A DNA stretch of 64,000 nucleotides from Pseudogemmobacter sp044142105 (GCF_044142105.1 NZ_JBGTYM010000007.1:1-64000); one strand, 5' to 3'. Shown: positions 25,067 to 33,854, numbered from the stretch's first letter. Numbers and translations: made by a program. The notes: generated by a model from the letters alone, not told the origin.

Positions 25067-25111
25067 GGGGGCAATGTTACCTGCGAGGAGAAGCGGGCCA
25101 CAAGCGGGACC

Positions 25112-26194
25112 ATGGGCAAGACGCTGACCTTCCTTGGCATCGAATCGAGCTGCGACGATACCGCCGCAGCTGTGGTGCGGCTTTCGAGCGGCGGCCGCGG
25201 CGAGGTTCTGGCCTCGGTGGTCGAAGGGCAAGAGGCGCTCCATGCCGGTTTTGGCGGCGTGGTGCCGGAAATCGCCGCCCGCGCCCATGCCGAAAAGCTG
25301 GATCTTGCGGTCGAAGCGGCGCTGGCCTCGGCCCATGTGGCGTTGGCCGATCTGGATGGAATCGCTGTGACGGCAGGGCCAGGGTTGATCGGCGGCGTGC
25401 TGTCGGGCGTGATGCTGGCAAAGGGCCTGTCGGCGGCGACCGGCCTGCCGCTGGTCGGGGTGAACCACCTGGCGGGCCATGCGCTGACGCCGCGGCTGAC
25501 CGATGGCATCGCCTATCCCTATCTGATGCTGCTGGTTTCGGGCGGCCATTGCCAGTTTCTTAGGGTCGAGGGACCCGAAACCTTCCGCCGCCTGGGCAGC
25601 ACGATCGACGATGCACCGGGCGAGGCCTTTGACAAGGTGGCCAAGCTTCTGGCCCTGCCGCAGCCCGGTGGGCCCCAGGTCGAGGCGGCAGCCAATGCGG
25701 GTGATGCGAAACGCTTCCGCTTTCCAAGGCCGCTCTTGGACCGCGAGGGCTGTGATCTGTCGTTCAGCGGGCTGAAAACGGCGGTCTTGCGGGCCCGCGA
25801 CGAGGTGATCGCCGAAAGAGGCGGACTGACCTTGCAGGACCGCGCCGATCTTTGCGCTGGCTTCCAGGCGGCGGTGGCCGATGTGCTGGCGGAAAAGACC
25901 CGCAGGGCGCTGGTTGCATTTCCGGCACCCGTATTGGCCGTGGCGGGCGGCGTGGCGGCGAACAGCCTGCTTCGGGCCAGATTAGAGACTGTTGCGGCTG
26001 CGGCAGGGGCGCAATTCCTTGCCCCTCCGCTGAGGTTTTGCACCGACAATGGCGCGATGATCGCCTGGGCGGGTATCGAGCGTTTCCTGGCGGGCGGTCG
26101 GGACGGAATGGATCTGTCGGCGCGATCACGTTGGCCGCTGGATCAGGCGGCGGCCCCGATGCTGGGCAGCGGCAAGCGGGGGGCGAAGGCATGA
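25112..26194 (+). CDS. tsaD: tRNA threonylcarbamoyladenosine synthase subunit TsaD
   Basis: 360 residues. It opens with FLGIESSCDDTAAAVV and contains HAEKLDLAVE, NHLAGHALTPRL (the two metal-binding histidines), LLVSGGHCQFL and a C-terminal CTDNGAMIAWAG. These are the Kae1/TsaD signatures. With TsaB and TsaE it transfers the threonylcarbamoyl group onto A37 of ANN-decoding tRNAs. tsaE lies elsewhere in this window (42609). The stop overlaps the gpsA start. Confidence 0.96.
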   Translation: MGKTLTFLGIESSCDDTAAAVVRLSSGGRGEVLASVVEGQEALHAGFGGVVPEIAARAHAEKLDLAVEAALASAHVALADLDGIAVTAGPGLIGGVLSGVMLAKGLSAATGLPLVGVNHLAGHALTPRLTDGIAYPYLMLLVSGGHCQFLRVEGPETFRRLGSTIDDAPGEAFDKVAKLLALPQPGGPQVEAAANAGDAKRFRFPRPLLDREGCDLSFSGLKTAVLRARDEVIAERGGLTLQDRADLCAGFQAAVADVLAEKTRRALVAFPAPVLAVAGGVAANSLLRARLETVAAAAGAQFLAPPLRFCTDNGAMIAWAGIERFLAGGRDGMDLSARSRWPLDQAAAPMLGSGKRGAKA

Positions 26195-27144
26195 CGGGCG
26201 CCGCGATCGGTGTGGCCGGAGCCGGCGCCTTCGGTGTGGCGCTGGCCGTGGCGCTGGCGCGCGATGGCACGACCGTTCGGCTTTGGGGCCGCGAGGCCGG
26301 GCTTGCGGCGCGGCGCGAGAGCCTGCGCCTGCCCGGGGTCCGGCTGCCCGAGGCGGTTGAAGTGGCGGAGAACGTCTCTGCGCTGGCGGAAAGCGGGCCG
26401 ATCCTTTTGGCAATGCCGATGCAAGCGCTGCGCGGGTTTCTGGCGGCCGAGGGCCGAGATTTGCTGGCAAGCGATCTGGTCGCCTGCTGCAAGGGGATAG
26501 ACTTGGAAACCCTGGTCGGCCCGGCCGAGGTGATGCAGGCGGCGGGGGCCAGGGGCGCGGTGGCGGTGCTGACCGGGCCAAGCTTTGCCGCCGATATCGC
26601 GCGCGGCCTGCCCACGGCGCTGACGCTGGCCTGCGCCGGACCACAGGGCAAGGCGCTGCAACATGCGCTCTCGACGGCCGCGCTGCGGCTCTACCGGACC
26701 GAGGATGTGATCGGCGCCGAGTTGGGTGGGGCCCTGAAGAATGTGATCGCCATCGCGGCAGGCGTGGTGGCGGGGGCAGGTCTTGGCGAAAGCGCCCGGG
26801 CGGCGCTGGTGACGCGCGGCTATGCCGAGATGGCGCGGCTGGCCGAGGCGATGGGAGCAAGGCCCGAAACGCTGGCGGGCCTGTCGGGTCTGGGCGATCT
26901 GATCCTGACCTGCACCTCGCCGCAATCACGCAACTTTGCCCATGGCGCGGCACTTGGCGCGGGCCGGGTGCCGGTGGCGGCGACGGTCGAGGGCGTGGCG
27001 ACCGCGCGAGCAGCGGTGCGGCTGGCGGCAGCGAAGAAGATCGAGGTTCCGGTCGCGGCCATGGTGGCGCGGCTGGTAGAAGCGGAAATTGGCGTGGGCG
27101 AGGCTGTGACGGCGCTGATGTCCCGCCCATTGAAACAGGAGTAA
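26191..27144 (+). CDS. gpsA: Glycerol-3-phosphate dehydrogenase [NAD(P)+]
   Basis: 317 residues. The enzyme reduces dihydroxyacetone phosphate to sn-glycerol-3-phosphate for phospholipid synthesis. It has the Rossmann start IGVAGAGAFGVALAVALA, then CCKGIDLET, LTGPSFAADIARG, ELGGALKNVIAIAAG with the catalytic lysine, and LSGLGDLILTCTSPQSRNF. The ATG at 26191 overlaps the tsaD stop as ATGA. The tsaD-gpsA order is common in this group. Confidence 0.95.
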   Translation: MTGAAIGVAGAGAFGVALAVALARDGTTVRLWGREAGLAARRESLRLPGVRLPEAVEVAENVSALAESGPILLAMPMQALRGFLAAEGRDLLASDLVACCKGIDLETLVGPAEVMQAAGARGAVAVLTGPSFAADIARGLPTALTLACAGPQGKALQHALSTAALRLYRTEDVIGAELGGALKNVIAIAAGVVAGAGLGESARAALVTRGYAEMARLAEAMGARPETLAGLSGLGDLILTCTSPQSRNFAHGAALGAGRVPVAATVEGVATARAAVRLAAAKKIEVPVAAMVARLVEAEIGVGEAVTALMSRPLKQE

Positions 27145-27147
27145 GAC

Positions 27148-27420
27148 ATGCGCGTGGCAGTGATCTGTAGCGACAAGGCGGGACATCTTGAGGTCCGCAA
27201 GGCCAATCGCGAGGCGCATCTGGCCTATCTGAAAGAAACCGGCGTGGTCGAGATGGCGGGACCGTTCCTGGATGCCGAAGGCGGGATGAACGGCTCGCTT
27301 CTGGTGCTGGACGTGGCCGATCTCAAGGCCGCACAGGACTGGGCGGCGGGCGATCCCTATGCCAAAGCGGGGCTGTTCCAAAGCGTCGAGATCCGCGAAT
27401 GGAAAAAGGTGATTGGATGA
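27148..27420 (+). CDS. YciI-like protein
   Basis: 90 residues, a ferredoxin-like alpha/beta barrel (YCII domain). RVAVICSDKAGHLEVRKANREAHLAYL carries the conserved histidine region, followed by GPFLDAEGGMNGSLLVLDV and DWAAGDPYAKAGLF, the family's DPY motif. It lies 3 bases after gpsA and overlaps the EVE gene by 4 bases, so it belongs to the tsaD-gpsA unit. YciI proteins resemble muconolactone isomerase, but most have no known reaction. Confidence 0.88.
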   Translation: MRVAVICSDKAGHLEVRKANREAHLAYLKETGVVEMAGPFLDAEGGMNGSLLVLDVADLKAAQDWAAGDPYAKAGLFQSVEIREWKKVIG

Positions 27421-27836
27421 ACTTCTGGCTGTTCAAATCCGAACCCGATGTCTGGGGCTGGGACCACCAGGTCGCCAAGGGGGACGAGGGCGAGGAATGG
27501 CATGGCGTCCGCAACTATCAGGCCCGCAACAACATGCGGGCCATGAAGATCGGCGACCGGGGCTTCTTCTACCACTCCAATGTGGGCAAGGAGATCGTGG
27601 GCATCGTCGAGGTCTGCCGGGAAAGCAGCCCGGACAGCACGACCGACGACCCGCGCTGGGACTGCGTCTGGATCAAGGCGGTCAAACCCTTCGGCCGGGC
27701 GATCACGCTGGATGAATGCAAGGTGACGCCGGGGCTGGAAAAGATGGTCCTGGTCAACAACACCCGGCTGTCGGTGCAGCCCGTCAGCCCCGAAGAATGG
27801 GCGATCCTGTGCCGCATGGGCGGGGTGGAGCCGTGA
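27417..27836 (+). CDS. EVE domain protein (thymocyte nuclear protein 1-like)
   Basis: 139 residues, one EVE domain. It starts NFWLFKSEPDVWGWD and has WHGVRNYQARNNMRAMKIGDRGFFYHS, the conserved block, and PWD-type residues near DDPRWDCVWIKAV. EVE domains are PUA-like and bind modified bases in nucleic acids. The ATGA overlap with the YciI-like gene fixes the start. It may recognise a modified base in RNA or DNA; no partner nuclease is nearby. Confidence 0.9.
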   Translation: MNFWLFKSEPDVWGWDHQVAKGDEGEEWHGVRNYQARNNMRAMKIGDRGFFYHSNVGKEIVGIVEVCRESSPDSTTDDPRWDCVWIKAVKPFGRAITLDECKVTPGLEKMVLVNNTRLSVQPVSPEEWAILCRMGGVEP

Positions 27837-27853
27837 TGTCCCACGGTGGGACA
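27837..27853. promoter_or_regulatory. 17-bp near-perfect palindrome after the EVE gene
   Basis: TGTCCCAC-G-GTGGGACA begins directly after the EVE stop codon. With a single central base it cannot form a good RNA hairpin loop, so a protein-binding site is more likely than a terminator. A weak promoter-like pair (TTGACC 27882-27887, TCTTAA 27905-27910) lies downstream toward the DUF1761 gene. Confidence 0.4.
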
Positions 27854-27972
27854 GACTGTCCTGCCGTGTATTTTCAAGGGCTTGACCCTGCGGCATTCAG
27901 AAATTCTTAAGGATTCCCCGAAGCCCTGCGCCGGTGCATGATGGCTGTGATCATCATCTCGCGGAGGAGAAC

Positions 27973-28368
27973 ATGGAACTTCTGAACGTTCTGGCTGCGG
28001 CGCTCGCGGCCTTTGCCTTTGGCGCGGTGTGGTACATGTCGATGTCGAAGGCCTGGATCGCGGCGGCAGGGATTCCGGTCGATGACAGGGGTCGGCCGCA
28101 GGGCAATGGCAGCCCGATGCCCTTTGTGGTGGGCTTTGTCGCCATGGTGCTGGTCGCCGGAATGATGAGGCACATCTTCGCCATGGCGGGGGTCGCCTCG
28201 CTGGGCGGCGGACTGGTGGCCGGGGCCGGGATCGGCGCATTCCTGATCACGCCCTGGGTCGCGATGAACTATGCCTTTGCCATGCGCAAACCGGCGCTGA
28301 CCCTGATCGACGGGGTCAACAGCGTGGTGGGCTGCGCGGTGATGGGCGCAGTGCTGAATCTGTTCTAA
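27973..28368 (+). CDS. DUF1761 family membrane protein
   Basis: 131 residues with four hydrophobic helices. It starts MELLNVLAAALAAFAFGAVWYM; the GAVWY motif and the later TPWVAMNYAFAMRKPALTLIDG are those of DUF1761. GGAGGAGA precedes the ATG. It stands after a 136-base gap from the EVE gene and is convergent with the iminopeptidase. Function is unknown. Confidence 0.8.
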   Translation: MELLNVLAAALAAFAFGAVWYMSMSKAWIAAAGIPVDDRGRPQGNGSPMPFVVGFVAMVLVAGMMRHIFAMAGVASLGGGLVAGAGIGAFLITPWVAMNYAFAMRKPALTLIDGVNSVVGCAVMGAVLNLF

Positions 28369-28379
28369 GGGGCCGCCTG

Positions 28380-29324
28380 TCAGGCGAAGCGGTCAGTGGC
28401 GCGGATCAACTGGTCGCGGATGCCGGGCTCCATGGCGGAGTGGCCAGCCCCGTCGATCAGATGAAAGCTCGCCTCTGGCCAGGCTTTGTGCAGATCAAAG
28501 GCGGTGCGGGCCGGACAGGGCATGTCATAGCGGCCATGGACGATGGCACCGGGGATACCGCGCAGGCGCGATGCGTCCCGCAGCAACTGACCCGGTTCTA
28601 GCCAGCAGTCGTGGTAGAAATAGTGATTCTCCAGCCGGGCGAAGGCCTCGGCAAAGCGATCCTGCCCGAATTGCTCGACGAGCTGGGGTTGCGGTAAAAG
28701 CGTGATGGTGCTGCCTTCCCAGACCGACCAGGCGCGGGCCGCGGTCTGGCGGGTGGCCCGATCGTCCGAGGTCAGGCGTTTGCGATAGGCGGCGATCAGG
28801 TCGTCATGCTCATCGGGGGGGATCGGGGCCAGGAAATCCTCCCAGGCATCGGGAAACATCTCGGAGACGCCGAAGCGGTAATACCAGTCGATCTCGGCCC
28901 GGGTGACGGTGTAGATGCCCCGCACGATCAGTGCGCTGACCCGTTGCGGATGGGTTTCGGCATAGGCCAAGGCCAGCGTCGACCCCCAGGATCCGCCGAA
29001 GACCAGCCATTTGTCGACCCCAGCCAGGGCACGCAGCCGTTCGATATCGGCGACCAGGTGCCAGGTGGTGTTCGCCTCAAGCCCAGCATGGGGTGTGGAC
29101 CGGCCGCAGCCGCGCTGGTCGAACAGCAGAACATCGTAGCGGGCAGGGTCGAAGAAGCGGCGATGGTTCGGCTCGATCCCGCCGCCGGGCCCGCCATGCA
29201 GAAAGACGGCGGGCGTGGCGCCGGGGGTGCCAACGCGCTCGTAATAGACGGCGTGGCCGTCGCCAACCTCAAGCATGCCAGTGGCATAGGGTTCGGTGAG
29301 GGGATAGAGGTCGCGGAGCGTCAT
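28380..29324 (-). CDS. pip: Proline iminopeptidase (alpha/beta hydrolase, S33)
   Basis: 314 residues. It removes N-terminal proline from peptides in the cytoplasm. HGGPGGGIEPNHRRFFDP provides the oxyanion region, FDQRGCGRSTPH is diagnostic, and GGSWGSTLALAYA holds the nucleophile serine. The C-terminus has VHGRYDMPCPA (catalytic Asp) and DGAGHSAMEP (catalytic His). The ATG at 29324 matches the family start MTLRDLYP; an earlier in-frame ATG does not. It is a single-gene unit. Confidence 0.93.
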   Translation of the reverse strand: MTLRDLYPLTEPYATGMLEVGDGHAVYYERVGTPGATPAVFLHGGPGGGIEPNHRRFFDPARYDVLLFDQRGCGRSTPHAGLEANTTWHLVADIERLRALAGVDKWLVFGGSWGSTLALAYAETHPQRVSALIVRGIYTVTRAEIDWYYRFGVSEMFPDAWEDFLAPIPPDEHDDLIAAYRKRLTSDDRATRQTAARAWSVWEGSTITLLPQPQLVEQFGQDRFAEAFARLENHYFYHDCWLEPGQLLRDASRLRGIPGAIVHGRYDMPCPARTAFDLHKAWPEASFHLIDGAGHSAMEPGIRDQLIRATDRFA

Positions 29325-29405
29325 GGCGGGCCTTTCTCTGACGGCCCGATGCTGCATGAGCCCGGTGCGCCCGGCAAGGGGTGGCCAGAGACGAGATGTC
29401 GGGAG

Positions 29406-29517
29406 AAAAAACGAATGGAGGGCTCCACACCCCTGCGGAACCCTCCATCCACCCCATACGCTCCCCTAGCACCGCGCATGATCTGAAAAGGGTTCCGGGC
29501 CGTTCTGCCCTGCCTTG
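29406..29517 (-). ncRNA. Probable small RNA with its own promoter and rho-independent terminator
   Basis: On the minus strand, TTGCCA (29547-29552) and TATTCA (29524-29529) are separated by exactly 17 bases, which puts a start near 29517. A stem (29415-29422 / 29441-29448, extended by 3 bp past a mismatch) is followed by TCGTTTTTT ending near 29406, a strong intrinsic terminator. No gene of the same strand precedes it, so the terminator needs another source: a transcript of about 110 nt. There is no good reading frame inside. It does not match 6S, SRP or tmRNA. The promoter lies 158 bases before the divergent cioA start. Confidence 0.5.
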
Positions 29518-29709
29518 CCAGCATGAATAGCGGAACGGGCCGGTTCTGGCAAAGCCGACGCCCGTAGAATTTGAGCTGATTTTTCGGCGCCGCCGCGGAG
29601 GGGCGGAGATGCCGCAGGTGCAGCGGGTTGACCCGGACCGTCAAAGGGCGCTTGCTTGGCACCAAGAGGGCCGCACCCAACGCGGACAGGACAGGAGGCA
29701 AATCAAGCC

Positions 29710-31110
29710 ATGTTCGAGACCTTTTCCGCCCTTGATCTGGCCCGGTTCCAATTTGCCTTCACCATCTCGGCCCATATCATCTTTCCGGCCTTCACCATCG
29801 GTTTGGCCAGTTTTCTGGCCGTGCTGAATGCGCTGTGGCTGTGGAAGGGCGACCCGGTCTATCTGCGGCTTTTCGACTATTGGAAGACCATCTTCGCCGT
29901 CGTCTTCGGCATGGGCGTCGTGTCGGGGATCGTGATGTCCTATCAGTTCGGCACCAATTGGTCTGTCTTTTCCGACAAGGCGGGGCCGATCATCGGACCC
30001 TTGATGGGCTATGAGGTGCTGTCGGCCTTTTTCCTTGAGGCCGGGTTCCTGGGCGTGATGCTGTTCGGGCGCCAAAGGGTGGGCGAAGGGGTGCATATGG
30101 CGGCCACGGCAATCGTGGCCATCGGCACGCTGTTTTCCGCCTTCTGGATCCTGAGCGTGAACAGCTGGATGCAGACACCGACGGGCCATGGGGTGAACGC
30201 GGCGGGCCAATTCGTGCCCGAAGACTGGTGGGCAGTGGTCTTCAACCCGTCCTTTCCCTATCGCCTGGTCCATATGGTACTGGCGGCCTATCTGACGACG
30301 GCATTCATGGTGGGCGGCGTCGGCGCTTGGCACCTGATCCGCAGCCCCGACAGCCGCGGCGCCGCAATCATGTTCTCGATGGCGATGTGGATGGCGCTTG
30401 CGGTGACGCCCCTGCAGATCGTGGCGGGTGATGCACATGGCTTGAACACACTGGAACACCAGCCCGCCAAAATCGCCGCGATGGAGGGGCATTTCGAAGG
30501 CTTTCCGCAGGGCGGCGCACCGCTGATCCTGTTCGGCCTGCCCGATGACCAGGCCGAAGTGACGCGCTGGAAGGTGGAAATCCCCTCTCTCGGCTCGTTG
30601 ATCCTGACGCATAGCCTGGATGCGCCCCTGAAGGGGCTGAAGGATTTCCCGCCGGAAGACCGGCCGAAATCGGCGCTGATCTTCTGGACCTTCCGCATCA
30701 TGGTGGCGGTGGGCTTCGCCATGCTGGGGATCGGGCTTTGGGCGGCCTGGGCGCGGTTCCGCAAACGGCTCTATACCGCGCGCTGGCTGCATCTGGCCGC
30801 GGTGGCGATGGCGCCTTCGGGCTTTCTGGCAGTGCTGTGCGGCTGGATCACCACCGAGGTCGGGCGCCAGCCCTTTACCGTCTATGGCCTGCTGCGCACG
30901 GCGGACAGCGCCTCGCCCCTGCAGGCGGGGGCGGTGGGGGCCTCGCTCGTGGCGTTCGTTCTGGTGTATTTCGTCGTCTTCGGGGTGGGCACGCTGTATG
31001 TCTTGCGCCTGATGTCGCTTCGCCCCCGCGATCGGATCGAGACCGAGGAGATCGGACCCACGCGGACTGCGGCACCGGGGCCGGTGGCCGGGGAGGGACG
31101 GAATGACTGA
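29710..31110 (+). CDS. cioA: Cytochrome bd-type (cyanide-insensitive) quinol oxidase subunit I
   Basis: 466 residues. It carries the haems of a bd-type terminal oxidase in the inner membrane. RFQFAFTISAHIIFP contains the haem-ligand histidine (H22), YRLVHM carries a second, and GWITTEVGRQPFTVYGLLRT has the GRQP motif. The quinol loop (QPAKIAAMEGHFEG onward) is short, so it is the CIO/CydA-S type rather than the long Escherichia coli form. I chose the ATG at 29710 for the family N-terminus. It overlaps subunit II by 8 bases. Neither cydDC nor cydX is in the window. Confidence 0.93.
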   Translation: MFETFSALDLARFQFAFTISAHIIFPAFTIGLASFLAVLNALWLWKGDPVYLRLFDYWKTIFAVVFGMGVVSGIVMSYQFGTNWSVFSDKAGPIIGPLMGYEVLSAFFLEAGFLGVMLFGRQRVGEGVHMAATAIVAIGTLFSAFWILSVNSWMQTPTGHGVNAAGQFVPEDWWAVVFNPSFPYRLVHMVLAAYLTTAFMVGGVGAWHLIRSPDSRGAAIMFSMAMWMALAVTPLQIVAGDAHGLNTLEHQPAKIAAMEGHFEGFPQGGAPLILFGLPDDQAEVTRWKVEIPSLGSLILTHSLDAPLKGLKDFPPEDRPKSALIFWTFRIMVAVGFAMLGIGLWAAWARFRKRLYTARWLHLAAVAMAPSGFLAVLCGWITTEVGRQPFTVYGLLRTADSASPLQAGAVGASLVAFVLVYFVVFGVGTLYVLRLMSLRPRDRIETEEIGPTRTAAPGPVAGEGRND

Positions 31111-32104
31111 TCTCGCGGAAATATGGGCGGCGATCATCGCCTTCGCAGTTCTGGCCTATGTGGTGCTGGACGGGTTTGATCTGGGGATCGGCATCCTGTT
31201 TCCGGTGTTGAAGGACCGGCAGGAGCGGCATCTGGCGATGAACACGATCGCCCCGGTCTGGGATGGCAACGAGACCTGGCTGGTGCTGGGCGGCGGCGGG
31301 CTGTTTGCCGTCTTTCCGCTGGCCTATGCGGTGGTGATGCCGGCGCTGTATCCGCTGATCATTGCCATGCTGCTGGGTCTGGTGTTTCGCGGCGTGGCCT
31401 TCGAGTTCATCCATCGCAGCGCACGCCGCAAAGGCTTCTGGGAGGCGGGCTTCTTTGGCGGATCGGTTGTCGCCGCGCTGGCGCAGGGCATGGCGCTGGG
31501 GGCATTGGTGCAGGGGATCGCCGTCGAGGGGCGCGCCTATGCCGGCGGCCCCTGGGACTGGCTGACCCCCTTTTCGGCGCTGACCGCGCTGGCGCTGCTG
31601 GTGGGCTATGCGCTTCTGGGCGCGGGCTGGCTGATCTGGAAGACCGGCGGCGAGACACAGGCCCGCGCGCGGCGCTTCGCGCGGCCCTTGACCCTGGCGA
31701 TGCTGGCGCTGATCGGGGCCGTCAGCCTGGCCACGCCTTTCCTGCGGCCGGAATATCTCGCGCGCTGGTTCGGCTGGCCTTCGGGCATCTGGAGCGCGGT
31801 CATGCCCCTGCTGATGGCGCTGGCCGGGTGGCAGTTGTGGCGCGGCCTGCGCGACCAGGACGACCGGCGGCCCTTCCTGGCGACGGTCGCGATCTTCGTG
31901 CTGTGCTATGTGGGGCTTGGGGTCAGCTTTTACCCCAATATCGTGCCACCAAGCCTGAGCATCGCCGATGCTGCCGCACCTGAAGCCTCACTGCGCTTCC
32001 TGCTGGTGGGCGCGGCTGTCCTGGTGCCGGTGATCCTGGCCTACACCTCATGGTCCTATTGGGTCTTTCGCGGCAAGATCGGGCCGGAAGACGGCTATCA
32101 CTAA
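31103..32104 (+). CDS. cioB: Cytochrome bd-type quinol oxidase subunit II
   Basis: 333 residues, eight or nine membrane helices. It starts MTDLAEIWAAIIAFAVLAYVVLDGFDLGIGILFP, seen here in two parts, where the D-G-F-D-L-G motif is diagnostic of CydB. WDGNETWLVLGGGGLFAVFP and the C-terminal SYWVFRGKI are conserved too. It forms the heterodimer with subunit I and is needed for haem d and b595 assembly. Start overlap with cioA indicates translational coupling. Confidence 0.93.
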   Translation: MTDLAEIWAAIIAFAVLAYVVLDGFDLGIGILFPVLKDRQERHLAMNTIAPVWDGNETWLVLGGGGLFAVFPLAYAVVMPALYPLIIAMLLGLVFRGVAFEFIHRSARRKGFWEAGFFGGSVVAALAQGMALGALVQGIAVEGRAYAGGPWDWLTPFSALTALALLVGYALLGAGWLIWKTGGETQARARRFARPLTLAMLALIGAVSLATPFLRPEYLARWFGWPSGIWSAVMPLLMALAGWQLWRGLRDQDDRRPFLATVAIFVLCYVGLGVSFYPNIVPPSLSIADAAAPEASLRFLLVGAAVLVPVILAYTSWSYWVFRGKIGPEDGYH

Positions 32105-32108
32105 GGGA

Positions 32109-33305
32109 TCAGTGCCGGACCTCGGGCAGCAGGAAGGCGAAGAGGCCCAGCAAGGGAAGGAAAGCGCAAATCTGGTAGACGGTCACGATTCCCCATTGAT
32201 CGGCCAGCATGCCCAACCCCGCCGCGCCAAAGGCGGCGATCCCGAACGCCAGGCCGAAGAGAAGCCCGGCCACCATGCCGGTATGCTGCGGCATCAGATC
32301 CTGGGCATAAACGACCATGGCGGGAAAGGCCGATGCCAGCATCATTCCCGCCACCGCGGCGACGATGACATTGGGGATCAGCGGCAGCCAGGGCAGCGCG
32401 ATGGTCAGCGGCAGGATGCCCAGGATCGACCACAGGATCACCCGGCGCCGTCCGATGCGGTCGCCGATCGGGCCGCCGATGATCGTGCCGGCGGCGACTG
32501 CGGCCAGGAAGATGAACAGGCAGTTGAGCGCCTGCTGTTCGGTCAGGTCGAAACGCTCGATCAAATAGAAGGCGTAATAGTTCGAGAAGCTGACGGAATA
32601 GAGGAATTTCGACAGCATCAGGACGATCAGGATGAACATGCCGAAGCGCACGACGGCAGCCCCGAGCGTATTGCCCGTACGCGCGCGTGACTTGCGCGCC
32701 AGAGCGCGGGCTGCGCCCGTCGTCACATACCAGCGACCGACCAGCGTCAGCACGATCATCCCGACCATCGCCACTCCCGCGAACCATTCGATGGAAATCT
32801 GGCCGCGTTCCAGCACGATCCAGCCCGCCGCCAGCGGGCCCAAGGCCGTGCCTGCATTGCCGCCGACCTGAAACACCGATTGCGCGAAACCGGGGCGCAT
32901 CCCGGCCGCAAGCCGGGCGATGCGCGACGCCTCGGGATGGAAGATCGAGGAGCCAAGCCCGATCAGTGCCACCGCGATCAGGATCATCGCCAGCGTGGTC
33001 GCATGGGCCAGCAGCACCAGCCCGACCCCAGTCGAGGCCATGCCGGCAGCCAGGGCATAGGGCATGGGGCGGCGGTCAGTATAAAGGCCGACCAGCGGTT
33101 GCAGGATCGAGGCCGTGCCCTGGAAGACAAAGGTGATCAGGCCGATCTCGGTGAAGGTCAGCCCGAGGCTGGACTTCAACAAAGGATAAGAGGCCGGGAT
33201 CAGCGACTGCATCAGGTCATTCAGGAAATGACCCGTGGCGACCGCAAAGATGATCGGGACAACCGTCGATTCGACAGCGGCGGCAGGTTGAGGCTGAGAG
33301 GTCAT
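32109..33305 (-). CDS. fsr: MFS transporter, fosmidomycin-resistance (Fsr) type
   Basis: 398 residues, twelve membrane helices. ATGHFLNDLMQSLIPASYPLLK is the N-terminal signature of Fsr-like permeases, followed by YTDRRPMPYALAAGM in the first cytoplasmic loop and IGGPIGDRIGRRRVI in the central one. It probably exports a small organic compound; the real substrate is unknown and the name is a family label. The ATG at 33305 is chosen at the family start, though no good ribosome site is obvious. It is convergent with cioB, only 4 bases away. Confidence 0.8.
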   Translation of the reverse strand: MTSQPQPAAAVESTVVPIIFAVATGHFLNDLMQSLIPASYPLLKSSLGLTFTEIGLITFVFQGTASILQPLVGLYTDRRPMPYALAAGMASTGVGLVLLAHATTLAMILIAVALIGLGSSIFHPEASRIARLAAGMRPGFAQSVFQVGGNAGTALGPLAAGWIVLERGQISIEWFAGVAMVGMIVLTLVGRWYVTTGAARALARKSRARTGNTLGAAVVRFGMFILIVLMLSKFLYSVSFSNYYAFYLIERFDLTEQQALNCLFIFLAAVAAGTIIGGPIGDRIGRRRVILWSILGILPLTIALPWLPLIPNVIVAAVAGMMLASAFPAMVVYAQDLMPQHTGMVAGLLFGLAFGIAAFGAAGLGMLADQWGIVTVYQICAFLPLLGLFAFLLPEVRH

Positions 33306-33425
33306 GGCATTTCGCAAGGACTGACGGCGCGGACCATGCCGCGCCGCCCCGGAAAGTTCAATCACCCATTCGCCTTTGCAGGTCGGTTATGGTGGCAGCG
33401 CAGGGGTCGCAGACGCGCGCGCCGT

Positions 33426-33767
33426 TCAGGCGTAGACCGACTCTTTGCCGAAATGCTTGACCAGCATGTAATAGAAGGGTGCGCGATACTTGTTGCGCTC
33501 GGATTTGCCATAGGTTTCCACGGCGGCCAGGATGCCTTCCATAAGGGCCGGCCCATCCTTGAGGCCAAGCTTCTTGATCAGGAAATTCGCCTTGATGCGT
33601 TCCAGCTCGTCCTTGTCGCTGGCCGCGACGGTCTGGGCGTCATTGTCATAGATGGCCGGGCCACAGCCGATGGTCACCTTGGTGAGCAGCGCCATGTCCG
33701 GCACCATATTGCACTTGGTCTTCAGATCCTCGGCATATTTCGCGATCAGCTCGTCCCGCTTGCCCAT
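33426..33767 (-). CDS. DUF2853 family protein
   Basis: 113 residues, full-length for the family. GKRDELIAKYAEDLKTKC, KVTIGCGPAIYDNDA, KLGLKDGPALMEGI and the end YYMLVKHFGKESVY are highly conserved in DUF2853. It is a small soluble, mostly helical protein widespread in Rhodobacteraceae and of unknown function. GAGGG precedes the ATG. It lies downstream of ahcY on the same strand but behind a strong terminator, so it is likely transcribed separately. Confidence 0.9.
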   Translation of the reverse strand: MGKRDELIAKYAEDLKTKCNMVPDMALLTKVTIGCGPAIYDNDAQTVAASDKDELERIKANFLIKKLGLKDGPALMEGILAAVETYGKSERNKYRAPFYYMLVKHFGKESVYA

Positions 33768-33854
33768 TTTGCCCTCGTTCCTGTGATGAATCCTACGCTC
33801 CTGCGCTGCAGGAGAGGGGCAAAGTCTAGGCCATCGAACCTGTCAGGCAATGGG

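Noticed and set aside
29406..29517. 6S RNA, SRP RNA or tmRNA at the putative sRNA locus
   Set aside because: No 6S central bubble with flanking stems, no SRP GGAAG/GNRA tetraloop motif and no tmRNA tag sequence were seen.
29582..29709. FNR-type box upstream of cioA
   Set aside because: TTGAC...GTCAA near 29627 has a 7-base spacer rather than 4 and C in place of T/A, so it does not fit the TTGAT-N4-ATCAA consensus.
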